The position numbers were made by a program, and so were the translations under genes. From Anaerolineae bacterium (GTDB lineage: Bacteria; Chloroflexota; Anaerolineae; JAFGEY01): a DNA stretch of 40,817 nucleotides. The stretch covers positions 1-40,817 of the forward strand of contig JADHXD010000029.1 in assembly GCA_016783145.1 (NCBI GenBank). Direction: 5' to 3'. Positions 16,978 to 24,734 of this stretch are shown here, piece after piece; the first letter of the stretch is position 1; each line of letters opens with the position of its first letter. The notes beneath the pieces were generated by a model. The model saw nothing but the letters and a program-made list of their open reading frames with translations, did no database searches and was not told the origin of the DNA.

Positions 16978-18320
16978 CAGAATGGCCACACACCCCTGAC
17001 ACGCATCGGTTCATCCACCCCAGCAGCGACGAGCGCTTGCTTGACCGCTTCCGGAGGCTGGCGCTGGGAAGGCAGGGCATCGGGCTCCATCGCCATACGC
17101 AGCAGAATGCGCGCCGTGGTCGCTGCCGCCTCGCGCAAAGGACGCACCTGGACCTTGTCCAGTGTATCGGCCGCCGTGTGCGCCCATCCGTGCCCCTGTC
17201 CCGGCGCAGAGGTCACGGCCATAAGAGAGGAGATCCCAACCAGGGTAAAGGAAAAGTGATCAGAGTACGGCACCAGCCGCTCATCCCTCACCTGAGCCCC
17301 CAGGTCGTCCAAGGGCAGCCCTCTCAGGTAGCTAGCTAACTCGGGGCTGTTCTGCACGACCAGGTTCAAAGGCGCGCCCAGTCCGACGATGTCAGCGTTG
17401 AATACGGCACGGATCCGGTCGAGCTCAGCAGGGTGATCGCGCACGTAGGCCTCAGAACCGTACATCCCCATCTCTTCACCAGAGAACAGGACAAAACGGA
17501 TCCCGGCCTTGAGGTGCGAGCGCAGCGGAGCCAGGACGCGAGCCGCCTCCAAGACGACCGCCGTACCCGTGGCGTTGTCCTGCGCTCCCTGGGCGATGTC
17601 GTGACCATCATAGTGCCCGCAGGCCACGATCCAGCCTGCGCTAGGGTCCGAGCCTGGCAGCTCGCCCACGATGTTGCGCGCGGTGACCGTGCGCGGCCCG
17701 CCCTCCACGGAGACGCGCACCCGAACCGGGCCGTTTCTCAAGCGGCGGCGCAGGAGAGATGCCGTCTCCAGAGAGATGCCCACACCGGGCAGAGAGGTCG
17801 GCTTGGAGCCCAGATTCAGGCTGCCCGCAGAGGCCAGCATGCCCGGGCGGCCGTTTGCAAACACAAAGGCGATCGCACCAGCGGCCTGGGAGCGGGCGTA
17901 CTTTTCCAGGCGGTGCGGCCCCTCCGCGCTGGCAAGGACGATCTTTCCCGCAAGAGCCTCGCCCAGGCGCTCAAAATCGGCGGGCGTTCCTGGGCCTACG
18001 TCGATCACCTGCCCCTCAACGTCGCCGGGAGGCGAGCCCGCCAGGGCCAGGCAAGGTAGATCGCGCAGGACGTCGCCATCCACGGACCCCAGCCGGGCAG
18101 GACCTCGCACCCAACCCGTCATCTCAAATGGCTCGGCCGCCACGTTGTGCGCGCCAAATTCGCCCAAACGCTCGAGCATAAAATCGCCCGCGCGCCGCTC
18201 GTCCTCGGTCCCTGCGAAGCGCCCGTGGCACGCATCGCACAGGTACTCAAGACTCGCCTCAAGGGAGGGACTGGTCCATACATCGCCGATCAGGCTGCGT
18301 TCTAGTTCGAGTAGATCCAT
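16977..18320 (-). CDS. M28 family metallopeptidase (PA-domain aminopeptidase)
   Basis: A 447-residue zinc peptidase. A protease-associated (PA) domain occupies about 90-205 (EALAGKIVLASAEG, AAGAIAFVFANG). The M28 catalytic core follows: ACGHYDGH (His236), GAQDNATGTAVVLEAARVL (Asp248, bridging), LFSGEEMGMYGSEAY (catalytic Glu and zinc Glu at 282-283), NADIVG (Asp310) and PYSDHFSF (final His). This complete set supports an active two-zinc aminopeptidase or carboxypeptidase. No secretion signal is visible, so a cytoplasmic location is likely. GAGGAGG lies five bases before the ATG. It sits 39 bases after the DUF2142-type gene and overlaps trmO, suggesting one transcript. Confidence 0.93.
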   Translation of the reverse strand: MDLLELERSLIGDVWTSPSLEASLEYLCDACHGRFAGTEDERRAGDFMLERLGEFGAHNVAAEPFEMTGWVRGPARLGSVDGDVLRDLPCLALAGSPPGDVEGQVIDVGPGTPADFERLGEALAGKIVLASAEGPHRLEKYARSQAAGAIAFVFANGRPGMLASAGSLNLGSKPTSLPGVGISLETASLLRRRLRNGPVRVRVSVEGGPRTVTARNIVGELPGSDPSAGWIVACGHYDGHDIAQGAQDNATGTAVVLEAARVLAPLRSHLKAGIRFVLFSGEEMGMYGSEAYVRDHPAELDRIRAVFNADIVGLGAPLNLVVQNSPELASYLRGLPLDDLGAQVRDERLVPYSDHFSFTLVGISSLMAVTSAPGQGHGWAHTAADTLDKVQVRPLREAAATTARILLRMAMEPDALPSQRQPPEAVKQALVAAGVDEPMRVRGVWPF

Positions 18321-18359
18321 TGGGCCTCCTCACGATCTCGGAATGATAAAGGGACGCCA

Positions 18360-19847
18360 TCACGGCGCCAGGTAAGGGACGATGAAACGAAACGGGCTCA
18401 CCACGCACAGCAGCCCCAGCAGGAGGTAAGGCGCAGCCAAAAACCAGCCATCGAACCGCTTTGGGAACAGGCAGCGCAGGCACAAGAATGCCACCCCAAG
18501 GCCGTCGATCAGCACACGCCACTTGTCGCTGCACGTGCGAGTGACCAGTCTCACCCCACCGATGATCGCTGCCAGACCCAGAGCAACGACGACCAACCGG
18601 GCGTTCCTGAGCCAAAGGACCTCCTTTAGCCCCAGCGTCCAGGCCAGGCCGAGCGGGATCAGGGCTGTGAACAGGTAGCGTCCCTGCGCTTGGTAGAAAC
18701 TGAGATTATACCACAGGTACGAAGCCAGGGTCAGCAGTCCCGAGCATGCCAGCAGCACGCTTACCGTTGAGAATGCGCGCTGGTCTTCCCAGGCGTCCAA
18801 GAGCCCAAAGACAAAGCCCAGTAACGCCACACCGCTGAGTAAACCCAGGGCAGTATAGATGCGCCCATCGATCGGGACAGCCATCCACCCGAACTGCGCC
18901 CAGAAGCTGTGAAAGGTCGTCCGCGCAAAGTGCCCGACCACATTGGCCCAACCGTTCTCCCGGATCCACTCGCTGGTCCGCGGCTGCCCCACCACCACCT
19001 GGTCGTGGCGTCCCAAGCCGGTGATATCCATATCCCCGTACACAACGGCATTGCGTGCGAACCAGGGCAGGCCGACGAGCAGGGCTGGCAAGAGCAGCGC
19101 AGCCAGCGCGACGGATGCACCGCGCAGATCAAGCCGACGCTCCCCAGAGGGGGCCTTGCTCCGGAATCTGAGCCACACGGCGATCGCCGCCAGGGGGATA
19201 GCAATGTACACGCTGACCTTGGTCCACAGCCCCAAGCCGAGGACCAGGCCCAGGACCGCCATCCGCCCAAAGGATGTAGACCCATCCGACCTGAGCCAGC
19301 GAACCAGGCCCAGGAGCACAACGCCCAGGACCAGCTCGGCCAGGACATCGTTTTGCACGGCAGAGGTCATGGCAATGTGCTGGGGAATCAAGGCCATAAA
19401 GCTCACCGTTCCAAGAGCGAGCCATCCGGGGCCGGAAGGAAATCCATCCTTGATCACCCGGTAGGCCACGACCAGGACGCCTGCCCCCAGGAGGACGGAG
19501 AACAGCCGCAGCGGCAAAAGCGCTCCAGCGCCAAGCGCATAGACCGGGGCGAGAAGCAAGTAGTACAGCGGCGGCTGGTGGAACTCGTACCGGATCGGAG
19601 CGATCGAGTAGGCAGGGTCAAACTTGTGGTCTCTGATCTCGTCCAGGTAGGCCTGATCATAGTCACCTATGCGCAAGACCGGCAGGCGCCGCTCCTCAAC
19701 GAGATAGCGAACATAGTTATAGTGCGCCGGTTCATCGGGCACCTGCCAGGGCGGGGTGAGCACGGCATAGAGCACACCCAGAGATACATAAGCCAGAATA
19801 ACCAACGCAAGAATCGTCTGCTCGACAGAGAGAGATCTCTTTGACAT
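18360..19847 (-). CDS. DUF2142 / GT-C type polytopic membrane protein
   Basis: A membrane protein of about 495 residues with around 11-12 hydrophobic segments. After the first segment comes the motif PPWQVPDEPAHYNYVRYL, typical of DUF2142 proteins and of GT-C glycosyltransferases, where the acidic pair in the first outer loop is catalytic. A second loop contains FHQPPLYYLLLAP. Members probably transfer sugars from polyprenyl-phosphate donors to surface polymers, but none in this subgroup is well studied. There are two adjacent ATGs; the second (19847) has better spacing from GGAGG. A promoter with TTGACA is 20-40 bases upstream. It is probably co-transcribed with the M28 peptidase and trmO. 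Confidence 0.88.
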   Translation of the reverse strand: MSKRSLSVEQTILALVILAYVSLGVLYAVLTPPWQVPDEPAHYNYVRYLVEERRLPVLRIGDYDQAYLDEIRDHKFDPAYSIAPIRYEFHQPPLYYLLLAPVYALGAGALLPLRLFSVLLGAGVLVVAYRVIKDGFPSGPGWLALGTVSFMALIPQHIAMTSAVQNDVLAELVLGVVLLGLVRWLRSDGSTSFGRMAVLGLVLGLGLWTKVSVYIAIPLAAIAVWLRFRSKAPSGERRLDLRGASVALAALLLPALLVGLPWFARNAVVYGDMDITGLGRHDQVVVGQPRTSEWIRENGWANVVGHFARTTFHSFWAQFGWMAVPIDGRIYTALGLLSGVALLGFVFGLLDAWEDQRAFSTVSVLLACSGLLTLASYLWYNLSFYQAQGRYLFTALIPLGLAWTLGLKEVLWLRNARLVVVALGLAAIIGGVRLVTRTCSDKWRVLIDGLGVAFLCLRCLFPKRFDGWFLAAPYLLLGLLCVVSPFRFIVPYLAP

Positions 19848-19867
19848 CATTCGCCTCCAGTCTACGT

Positions 19868-19895
19868 ATTGTATTCACCCTGGTCAGAGTGTCAA
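19868..19895 (-). promoter_or_regulatory. Promoter of the DUF2142-M28-trmO operon
   Basis: On the minus strand TTGACA (19890-19895), a 16-base spacer and TACAAT (19868-19873) lie just upstream of the DUF2142-type start, giving a leader of only a dozen or so bases. Confidence 0.7.
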
Positions 19896-19950
19896 TTCAG
19901 CTCTGCCGCGCAGCGCCGGTGGGCGGAGGCCCGTTCTCTGTTTGCATGTT

Positions 19951-19980
19951 TTGAGCCATCGTAGTATAATCTAACTCGAT
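19951..19980 (+). promoter_or_regulatory. Promoter of secG
   Basis: TTGAGC (19951-19956), an 18-base spacer and a perfect TATAAT (19975-19980), 26 bases before the secG start codon. It is divergent from the promoter at 19868-19895. Confidence 0.7.
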
Positions 19981-20006
19981 CGGAGTGAGAGAAAGGAGAG
20001 ATCGGA

Positions 20007-20228
20007 TTGCAAATCAGTTCCAGTTTGTTCATCGTACAGATGATCCTGTCCATCGCCTTGGTCGCCCTGGTCTTGCTGCAGACCAAGGGTGGATTGGGAG
20101 GACTGTTTGGCGGCGAGGGCAGCGTGTTTCACCGTCGTCGAGGCGTAGAGAAAACGTTGTTCAACGTCACAATCGGCCTAGCGGTGGCGTTCTTCCTCAG
20201 CGCCCTGGCGACCGCGATCTGGGTTTAG
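20007..20228 (+). CDS. secG: Preprotein translocase subunit SecG
   Basis: A 73-residue SecG, the small partner of SecYE in the Sec translocon that eases SecA-driven protein export. Two membrane segments are seen (about 6-22 and 52-71) around the conserved loop VLLQTKGGLGGLFGGEGSVFHRRRG, which carries the usual glycine-rich motif and a following positively charged stretch. The start is a TTG at 20007 with AAGGAGAG about eight bases upstream; the first ATG would remove most of the first membrane segment. It has its own promoter and is followed by a structured spacer. Confidence 0.93.
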   Translation: MQISSSLFIVQMILSIALVALVLLQTKGGLGGLFGGEGSVFHRRRGVEKTLFNVTIGLAVAFFLSALATAIWV

Positions 20229-20240
20229 TTCCAGAGCATG

Positions 20241-20264
20241 GGTGTCTTACCGGCAAAAGACACC
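20241..20264. other. Hairpin after secG
   Basis: GGTGTCTT and AAGACACC form a perfect 8-bp stem with an eight-base loop, starting 12 bases after the secG stop. No T run follows, so its role as a terminator is doubtful. Confidence 0.35.
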
Positions 20265-20314
20265 AATTCAGATGTCTGGAAATAGTCGTTACGCACACAG
20301 CTTTACTCCAATGG

Positions 20315-20377
20315 ATGTTCCACGGAAGTCGCTTCACGGTTCGGCGAAGGCGGTGTCTGTGGAACATTTGTTTTTCT
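20315..20377 (+). terminator. Possible long-loop terminator or structured leader
   Basis: ATGTTCCAC (20315-20323) pairs perfectly with GTGGAACAT (20359-20367), which is followed by TTGTTTTTCT. The 35-base loop contains further small inverted pieces (GAAG-CTTC and CTTC-GAAG). It could end the secG transcript or form a folded leader for the binding-protein gene that begins 20 bases later. The rest of the 20229-20396 spacer shows no gene and no convincing promoter. Confidence 0.45.
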
Positions 20378-20396
20378 GTCACAGAGAAGCGGTTCC

Positions 20397-22160
20397 GTGA
20401 GCAAGTACATTCGCTGGCAGGCATTGCTGACCCTCTTGGGCATGATCCTGATCGGGACATTGCTCGTCAACATGACGGTGAAGAGAGAGCCAGTCCCTTC
20501 CACCCCCTCACCATCCACCCAAACGACGGTGCTCCAGGTGCGCGGCGGGACCTACGTCGAGGGGGCGGCAGGCGCTCCACGATTCATCAACCCGTTGTTC
20601 AGCCAGGAGAACGATCTGGACCGCGATCTGTGCAAGCTGATCTTTGAGGGGCTGACCACCCTCAGCGAGCACAACGAGATCGTGCCCCTGCTGGCAGAGC
20701 AGTGGGATGTTTCTGAGGATGGACGGACCTATACCTTTGCCTTGCGCGGCAGCGTGCGCTGGCAGGACGGTGAACCCTTCACCGCCGACGACGTCCTGTT
20801 CACGATCGGCCTCCTCCAAAAGCCCGACTTTCCCGGTTCGTACTACCTGTCTGAGCTATGGCGATCCGTCGAGGTGAAAAAGATCGGTTCGTACGGAGTG
20901 CAGTTCACGCTCCTCGAGCCTTACGCGCCCTTTCTCGACTATACCACGATCGGCATCCTCCCCAAGCACCTGCTCGAGGACGTGCCCGTCGCAGAGCTGC
21001 ACCTGCACGCATTCAGCGCCTTTTCTACCGGCACGGGCCTGTTTCGAGTCGTGGAACACACAGCCGAGCACATCGTCCTGGAAGCAAACCCGTATCACCG
21101 CCTGTGGGGAGAGACCAAGTTGGACCGCATCGACTTCCGGTTCTATCCCAGCTACGGGCACATCTTGACCGCGTACGAGGCGGGCGAGGTCACGGGCGTC
21201 AGTCACATCCTGGCAGAGGACATGGAACGCGCCCGATCGAACCCCAATCTGCAGCTTCTTTCAGCGCGCTTGTCGGGATACAGCCTGATCCTGATGAATT
21301 TGGGTGACTCGGGCAAGCCCTTTTTCCAGGATCCGCGGGTACGACAGGCTTTGCTCTACGCCCTGGATCGACAGGGGTTGATCGATGACGTGCTGGGAGG
21401 GCAGGGACTGGTGATCCACAGCCCGATCATGCCCCAGTCCTGGGCCTACAACCCGCGGGTCCAGCAGTACGGATACGCCCCCAAGCAGGCCATCGCCCTG
21501 CTGGAGGAAACCGGATGGGAGCTGCCCACACCCCAGGAAGCCTTCATCGGGGAGCTTGACCCCGAAGATGCCAAGGTCAGGACGAGACAGGGAGAGCGGC
21601 TCGAATTCACGCTGCTGGTCAACAACCTGCCCGAACGGATCGCCCTGGCGCACGCTGTCGCCGATCAGTGGAGCGCCGTGGGCGTGCACACCTATGTGCA
21701 AGCCGTCGACGTGTCCGACCTGACCCTGAACCACCTGCTGCCGCGCGCGTTCGACGCCGTGCTGCTGCAGTGGCAGCTACCGCCCGATCCGGATCCCTAC
21801 CCGGTTTGGCACTCGACACAGACCGAGGCAGGCGGTCAAAACTACAGCGGGTTCGTCCATCGAGATGCCGACGAAGCGATCGAAGTGGCGCGGTTGCTGA
21901 CCGATGTAGGCCAGCGCACAGAACTGTACTACCGGTTCCAGGAGATCTTTGGCCAAGAAGTGCCCGCACTCTTGCTCTACCAGCCCGTATACACCTACGG
22001 GGTAGACAAGAGCGTGCGCAACGTGCAGATCGCTCCCATGCTCGATCCAAGCGGTCGGTTCAGAAACATCGCGCAGTGGGCACTGCTCGAAAAAGAGGTG
22101 TCGCTGTCCGAGCTGAATGACCAGGTAGGCGACAAACTTGACAAACAGAGGGATCCGTGA
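20397..22160 (+). CDS. ABC transporter substrate-binding protein, family 5 (peptide/nickel type)
   Basis: A 587-residue extracytoplasmic binding protein of the SBP_bac_5 family, which captures peptides, oligosaccharides or nickel for an ABC importer. An N-terminal membrane segment (about 9-27, ALLTLLGMILIGTLLVNMTV) without a clear cleavage site suggests a membrane-anchored form. Family marks include FINPLFSQENDLDRDLCKLIFEGL, WDVSEDGRTYTFALR, WQDGEPFTADDVLFTI, DPRVRQALLYALDRQGL, and a C-terminal LLYQPVYTYGVDKSV. The start is a GTG at 20397 with only a weak purine-rich stretch before it. No permease or ATPase genes are adjacent, so it is an orphan binding protein here. The tRNA-Leu promoter overlaps its 3' end. 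Confidence 0.9.
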   Translation: MSKYIRWQALLTLLGMILIGTLLVNMTVKREPVPSTPSPSTQTTVLQVRGGTYVEGAAGAPRFINPLFSQENDLDRDLCKLIFEGLTTLSEHNEIVPLLAEQWDVSEDGRTYTFALRGSVRWQDGEPFTADDVLFTIGLLQKPDFPGSYYLSELWRSVEVKKIGSYGVQFTLLEPYAPFLDYTTIGILPKHLLEDVPVAELHLHAFSAFSTGTGLFRVVEHTAEHIVLEANPYHRLWGETKLDRIDFRFYPSYGHILTAYEAGEVTGVSHILAEDMERARSNPNLQLLSARLSGYSLILMNLGDSGKPFFQDPRVRQALLYALDRQGLIDDVLGGQGLVIHSPIMPQSWAYNPRVQQYGYAPKQAIALLEETGWELPTPQEAFIGELDPEDAKVRTRQGERLEFTLLVNNLPERIALAHAVADQWSAVGVHTYVQAVDVSDLTLNHLLPRAFDAVLLQWQLPPDPDPYPVWHSTQTEAGGQNYSGFVHRDADEAIEVARLLTDVGQRTELYYRFQEIFGQEVPALLLYQPVYTYGVDKSVRNVQIAPMLDPSGRFRNIAQWALLEKEVSLSELNDQVGDKLDKQRDP

Positions 22161-22166
22161 TATGAT
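22138..22166 (+). promoter_or_regulatory. Promoter of tRNA-Leu
   Basis: TTGACA (22138-22143), a 17-base spacer and TATGAT (22161-22166), 16 bases before the tRNA. The -35 and spacer lie inside the 3' end of the binding-protein gene. Confidence 0.75.
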
Positions 22167-22181
22167 GTCGGGCGTCCGTAA

Positions 22182-22266
22182 GCCGAAGTGGCGGAACTGG
22201 CAGACGCGCTGCGTTCAGGGCGCAGTGAGGTTTACCCTCATGTGGGTTCAAATCCCACCTTCGGCA
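22182..22266 (+). tRNA. tRNA-Leu (CAG anticodon)
   Basis: A complete class II tRNA. The acceptor stem is GCCGAAG/CTTCGGC with discriminator A at 22266. The anticodon stem CTGCG/CGCAG holds the loop TTCAGGG, giving anticodon CAG (leucine CUG codons). There is a long variable arm (around TGAGGTTTACCCTCA) and a T arm GTGGG-TTCAAAT-CCCAC. CCA is not encoded; the following bases are CTCC. It has its own promoter and terminator. Confidence 0.97.
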
Positions 22267-22271
22267 CTCCG

Positions 22272-22302
22272 ATCCCGAGCTCTCATTGGCTCGGGATTTT
22301 TC
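22272..22302 (+). terminator. Rho-independent terminator of tRNA-Leu
   Basis: ATCCCGAGC (22272-22280) and GCTCGGGAT (22289-22297) form a perfect 9-bp stem with an 8-base loop followed by TTTT, six bases after the tRNA. Confidence 0.88.
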
Positions 22303-22334
22303 GTTGGGCGAACGATACGCAGATTACCCTCCCC

Positions 22335-22363
22335 TTGACAGCGCCCTCCTTGTGTTGTAGTAT
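22335..22363 (+). promoter_or_regulatory. Promoter of the small membrane protein gene
   Basis: TTGACA (22335-22340), a 17-base spacer and TAGTAT (22358-22363). Transcription from it would start close to 22370, leaving a very short leader of about 14 bases that still holds AAGGAG. Confidence 0.7.
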
Positions 22364-22383
22364 TGTTGCCCAAGGAGAGCGAT

Positions 22384-22650
22384 GTGACCGTGAGCAGGAG
22401 AACATTCGAGGGTTATTCATACCGGACCAGTTCCCGCTACGGCAGCCGGGCGACCGTGTCGGTGGACGGGCCGGCGGTCGCGATCACCGGCCCGAGGATC
22501 GACGCGATCGTCTATCGACTGTGGACAGGGACGCAGGGGGTCGTCTTTTGGCTGATCGTCCCGGCGTTGCTGGCGGCGATGATCGCCTGGGGCTGGCGCT
22601 ATCTGGTCCTGGCAAACCTCCTCCAGAGCACGCCGCCTTCCTGGGCGTAG
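22384..22650 (+). CDS. Small membrane protein of unknown function
   Basis: An 88-residue protein that I do not recognise. The first 45 residues are polar and rich in Arg and Ser (YSYRTSSRYGSRATVSVDG), then comes one long hydrophobic segment (GVVFWLIVPALLAAMIAWGWRYLVLANLL) near the C-terminus. This looks like a single-pass membrane protein with a cytoplasmic N-terminal part. GTG at 22384 is chosen because AAGGAG is six bases upstream; an in-frame GTG at 22390 is an alternative. It ends 16 bases before the GT39-type gene and may be co-transcribed with it. Confidence 0.65.
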   Translation: MTVSRRTFEGYSYRTSSRYGSRATVSVDGPAVAITGPRIDAIVYRLWTGTQGVVFWLIVPALLAAMIAWGWRYLVLANLLQSTPPSWA

Positions 22651-22666
22651 GGGCTAGGCCCTTCCG

Positions 22667-24688
22667 ATGAACACGCAGAGAACCATCACGCCAGGGAGTC
22701 CCCCTACCCGCCGCCTTGAGCCCAGGACGCGCGTGCTGCACGTTGCACTCTGCGCCCTGGTGGTCCTGGTGGCCTTTGTCTTGCGCGTACACCGGCTGGA
22801 CACTGCCTCGCTGCGAGGAGACGAGTCCTTTACGGTCCTTTTCTCTGCATACCCCCTGCCCGAGCTCATCGAAGGCATCCGCTCCATAGAGCCCAATCCT
22901 CCCCTGTACTACTTGCTGCTGCGCGGAGCGATGGCGCTCTGGGGCCACAGCGACTTTGTCACACGATTTGTCTCCGTCCTGTTCGGCGTGCTCGCTGTGC
23001 CGCTGCTCTATCGACTGGGGCGGGCGCTCTTCGCGGGCACCCCCAGGTTGGGCCAAACGGCGGGGCTGTGGGGCGCACTGCTGCTGGCCCTCAATCCATA
23101 CCAGGTCTGGCACAGCCAGGACGTGCGCAATTACACGCTGTGGCCGGCCCTGAGCCTGGCCTCGCTTTACCTGCTGCTGCGGGCACTGCGCGAGAACCGG
23201 TGGTCCTGCTGGGCGGTTTACGCCATCACGGCCCTTGCCAGCCTATACACGCACTACTATGACGCCTTTGTCGTCCTCGCCGCAGCCACTTACGTGCTGA
23301 TCTACTACCGGCGAGACCGACCTCGCCTAAAGCGGGCGATCATCGTCGCAGCGATCGTGAGCGCACTCTATCTACCCTGGCTGCTTTGGGGCTCTTCCCG
23401 CCCCTTGAGCTACGTGGACACCACACCTGCCGTGCCCGGGCCAGTGGGGATCGTAAGCCGGAGCCTGGCTGCCTTTGCATTGGGAGAAACGCTGCCCCAA
23501 GCGCTCGTGCCCCCTTTCCTTTCTGCGGCGTTCTTGCTCTTGGCTCTGGGCCTGTGGTTTGCCTTTCGAGAGGACCGGCGGGCCTTTGCTTTCCTGCTCC
23601 TGTACCTGGCTGTGCCCAGCCTGTGCGTCGCCCTTCTCGCCCAATGGCGCCCCCTGTTCCGAGAGCGCTACCTCAACGTGATCGCTCCCGGGTACTATCT
23701 GGCCTTCGGCCTGGCCCTGACCGCACTCACGCGCCTCCACAGAGGAGCGATAGCGGCCTCGGCGGTCGGAGCGGGCCTTCTGCTCGTTCCCTCTGCGCTG
23801 TCCCTGGGTCACTACTACTATGATCCGCGCTATGCCAAGAGTCCTGACTGGCGCGGACTGGCCGCGCACCTGGAAGCACAGGTCGGAGCGAAAGACGTGA
23901 TCGTCGAGACCTATCCTGATCCAACGCTGGCTTACTACTATCGCGGTCCAGCCTCTCGGCTCGTGCTGCCCGACCGCTCAGCGGTCGATCAGATCGGTGA
24001 TCTGCCGGTGGATCGCGCAGCCACAGGCGAGACACTGCAGCGACTGGTGGATCAGCACGCCCGCCTGTGGCTGCTCCCCCAGCGGAGCACCTGGGATCCC
24101 GATGGCTTTGTCGAGGGGTGGCTGAACCGCCGCGCGCACAAGGTGCACGAGGAACAAGTTTCCGGGTTTCGCCTGGCGGTCTATGAACGAGGGGAGAGTC
24201 CGCCACCCTCTGTGGCGCACCCAGCGGCCTCGCGCCTGGCCCAGGCGATCGAGTTCTTGGGATACGATCTGCAGATCGAGGGAGGATGCCACAAAGAGGA
24301 TACAGCAGACGGCGGCCTCCGGCTGACGATCGCCGATCCCAGATCGTGTACCCTGCGCCTTGCGCTGTACTGGGGTGCCCTGGCTCCAATGGACGTCGCC
24401 TATACGGTCTTTACCCACCTCCGCGATACGGAAGGGCACACCCGGGCCCAGCACGACGGCCAGCCGCAGAGGGGTGCGTTCCCCACGCTGGAGTGGCTGC
24501 CCGGCGACGTCATTTCAGACGAGCATGCCCTGAGTCTCCCGGCAGAGGCCCCGCCAGGCACCTACACCCTGAGCGTAGGCATGTATCGGCTGGAGACAGG
24601 GGAGCGGCTGGAAGCCTACGATGAGCGCGGAGAGCGCTGGCCTGACGATGCGATTCCTCTGGCGCTTTCCATCGAGGTTGAACCATAG
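22667..24688 (+). CDS. GT39-type membrane glycosyltransferase (PMT_2 family)
   Basis: A 673-residue polytopic GT-C glycosyltransferase-like protein. After the first membrane segment (28-46) come LRVHRLDTASLRGDESFTV, with the acidic pair that binds metal or acts as base in the first outer loop, and NPPLYYLLLRGAMALWGHSDFVTRFVSVLFG, typical of the ArnT/PMT family. About 10 membrane segments follow, including WHSQDVRNYTLWPALSLASLYLL. From about residue 390 an outer soluble region of some 280 residues carries a beta-sandwich (VAYTVFTHLRDTEGHTRAQHDGQP). Such enzymes move a sugar from a polyprenyl carrier to a lipid or polymer; the substrate is unknown. A related gene with the same layout is at 27768. 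Confidence 0.9.
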   Translation: MNTQRTITPGSPPTRRLEPRTRVLHVALCALVVLVAFVLRVHRLDTASLRGDESFTVLFSAYPLPELIEGIRSIEPNPPLYYLLLRGAMALWGHSDFVTRFVSVLFGVLAVPLLYRLGRALFAGTPRLGQTAGLWGALLLALNPYQVWHSQDVRNYTLWPALSLASLYLLLRALRENRWSCWAVYAITALASLYTHYYDAFVVLAAATYVLIYYRRDRPRLKRAIIVAAIVSALYLPWLLWGSSRPLSYVDTTPAVPGPVGIVSRSLAAFALGETLPQALVPPFLSAAFLLLALGLWFAFREDRRAFAFLLLYLAVPSLCVALLAQWRPLFRERYLNVIAPGYYLAFGLALTALTRLHRGAIAASAVGAGLLLVPSALSLGHYYYDPRYAKSPDWRGLAAHLEAQVGAKDVIVETYPDPTLAYYYRGPASRLVLPDRSAVDQIGDLPVDRAATGETLQRLVDQHARLWLLPQRSTWDPDGFVEGWLNRRAHKVHEEQVSGFRLAVYERGESPPPSVAHPAASRLAQAIEFLGYDLQIEGGCHKEDTADGGLRLTIADPRSCTLRLALYWGALAPMDVAYTVFTHLRDTEGHTRAQHDGQPQRGAFPTLEWLPGDVISDEHALSLPAEAPPGTYTLSVGMYRLETGERLEAYDERGERWPDDAIPLALSIEVEP

Positions 24689-24734
24689 CCCCTTTGGGCA
24701 TATTGCGCTCGTCCCGCTTAGGAGGTATCTCGCT

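Noticed and set aside
24621..24734. Longer start for the nucleotidyltransferase-kinase gene
   Set aside because: It overlaps the glycosyltransferase gene, lacks a ribosome site, and GGAGG precedes the ATG at 24735.
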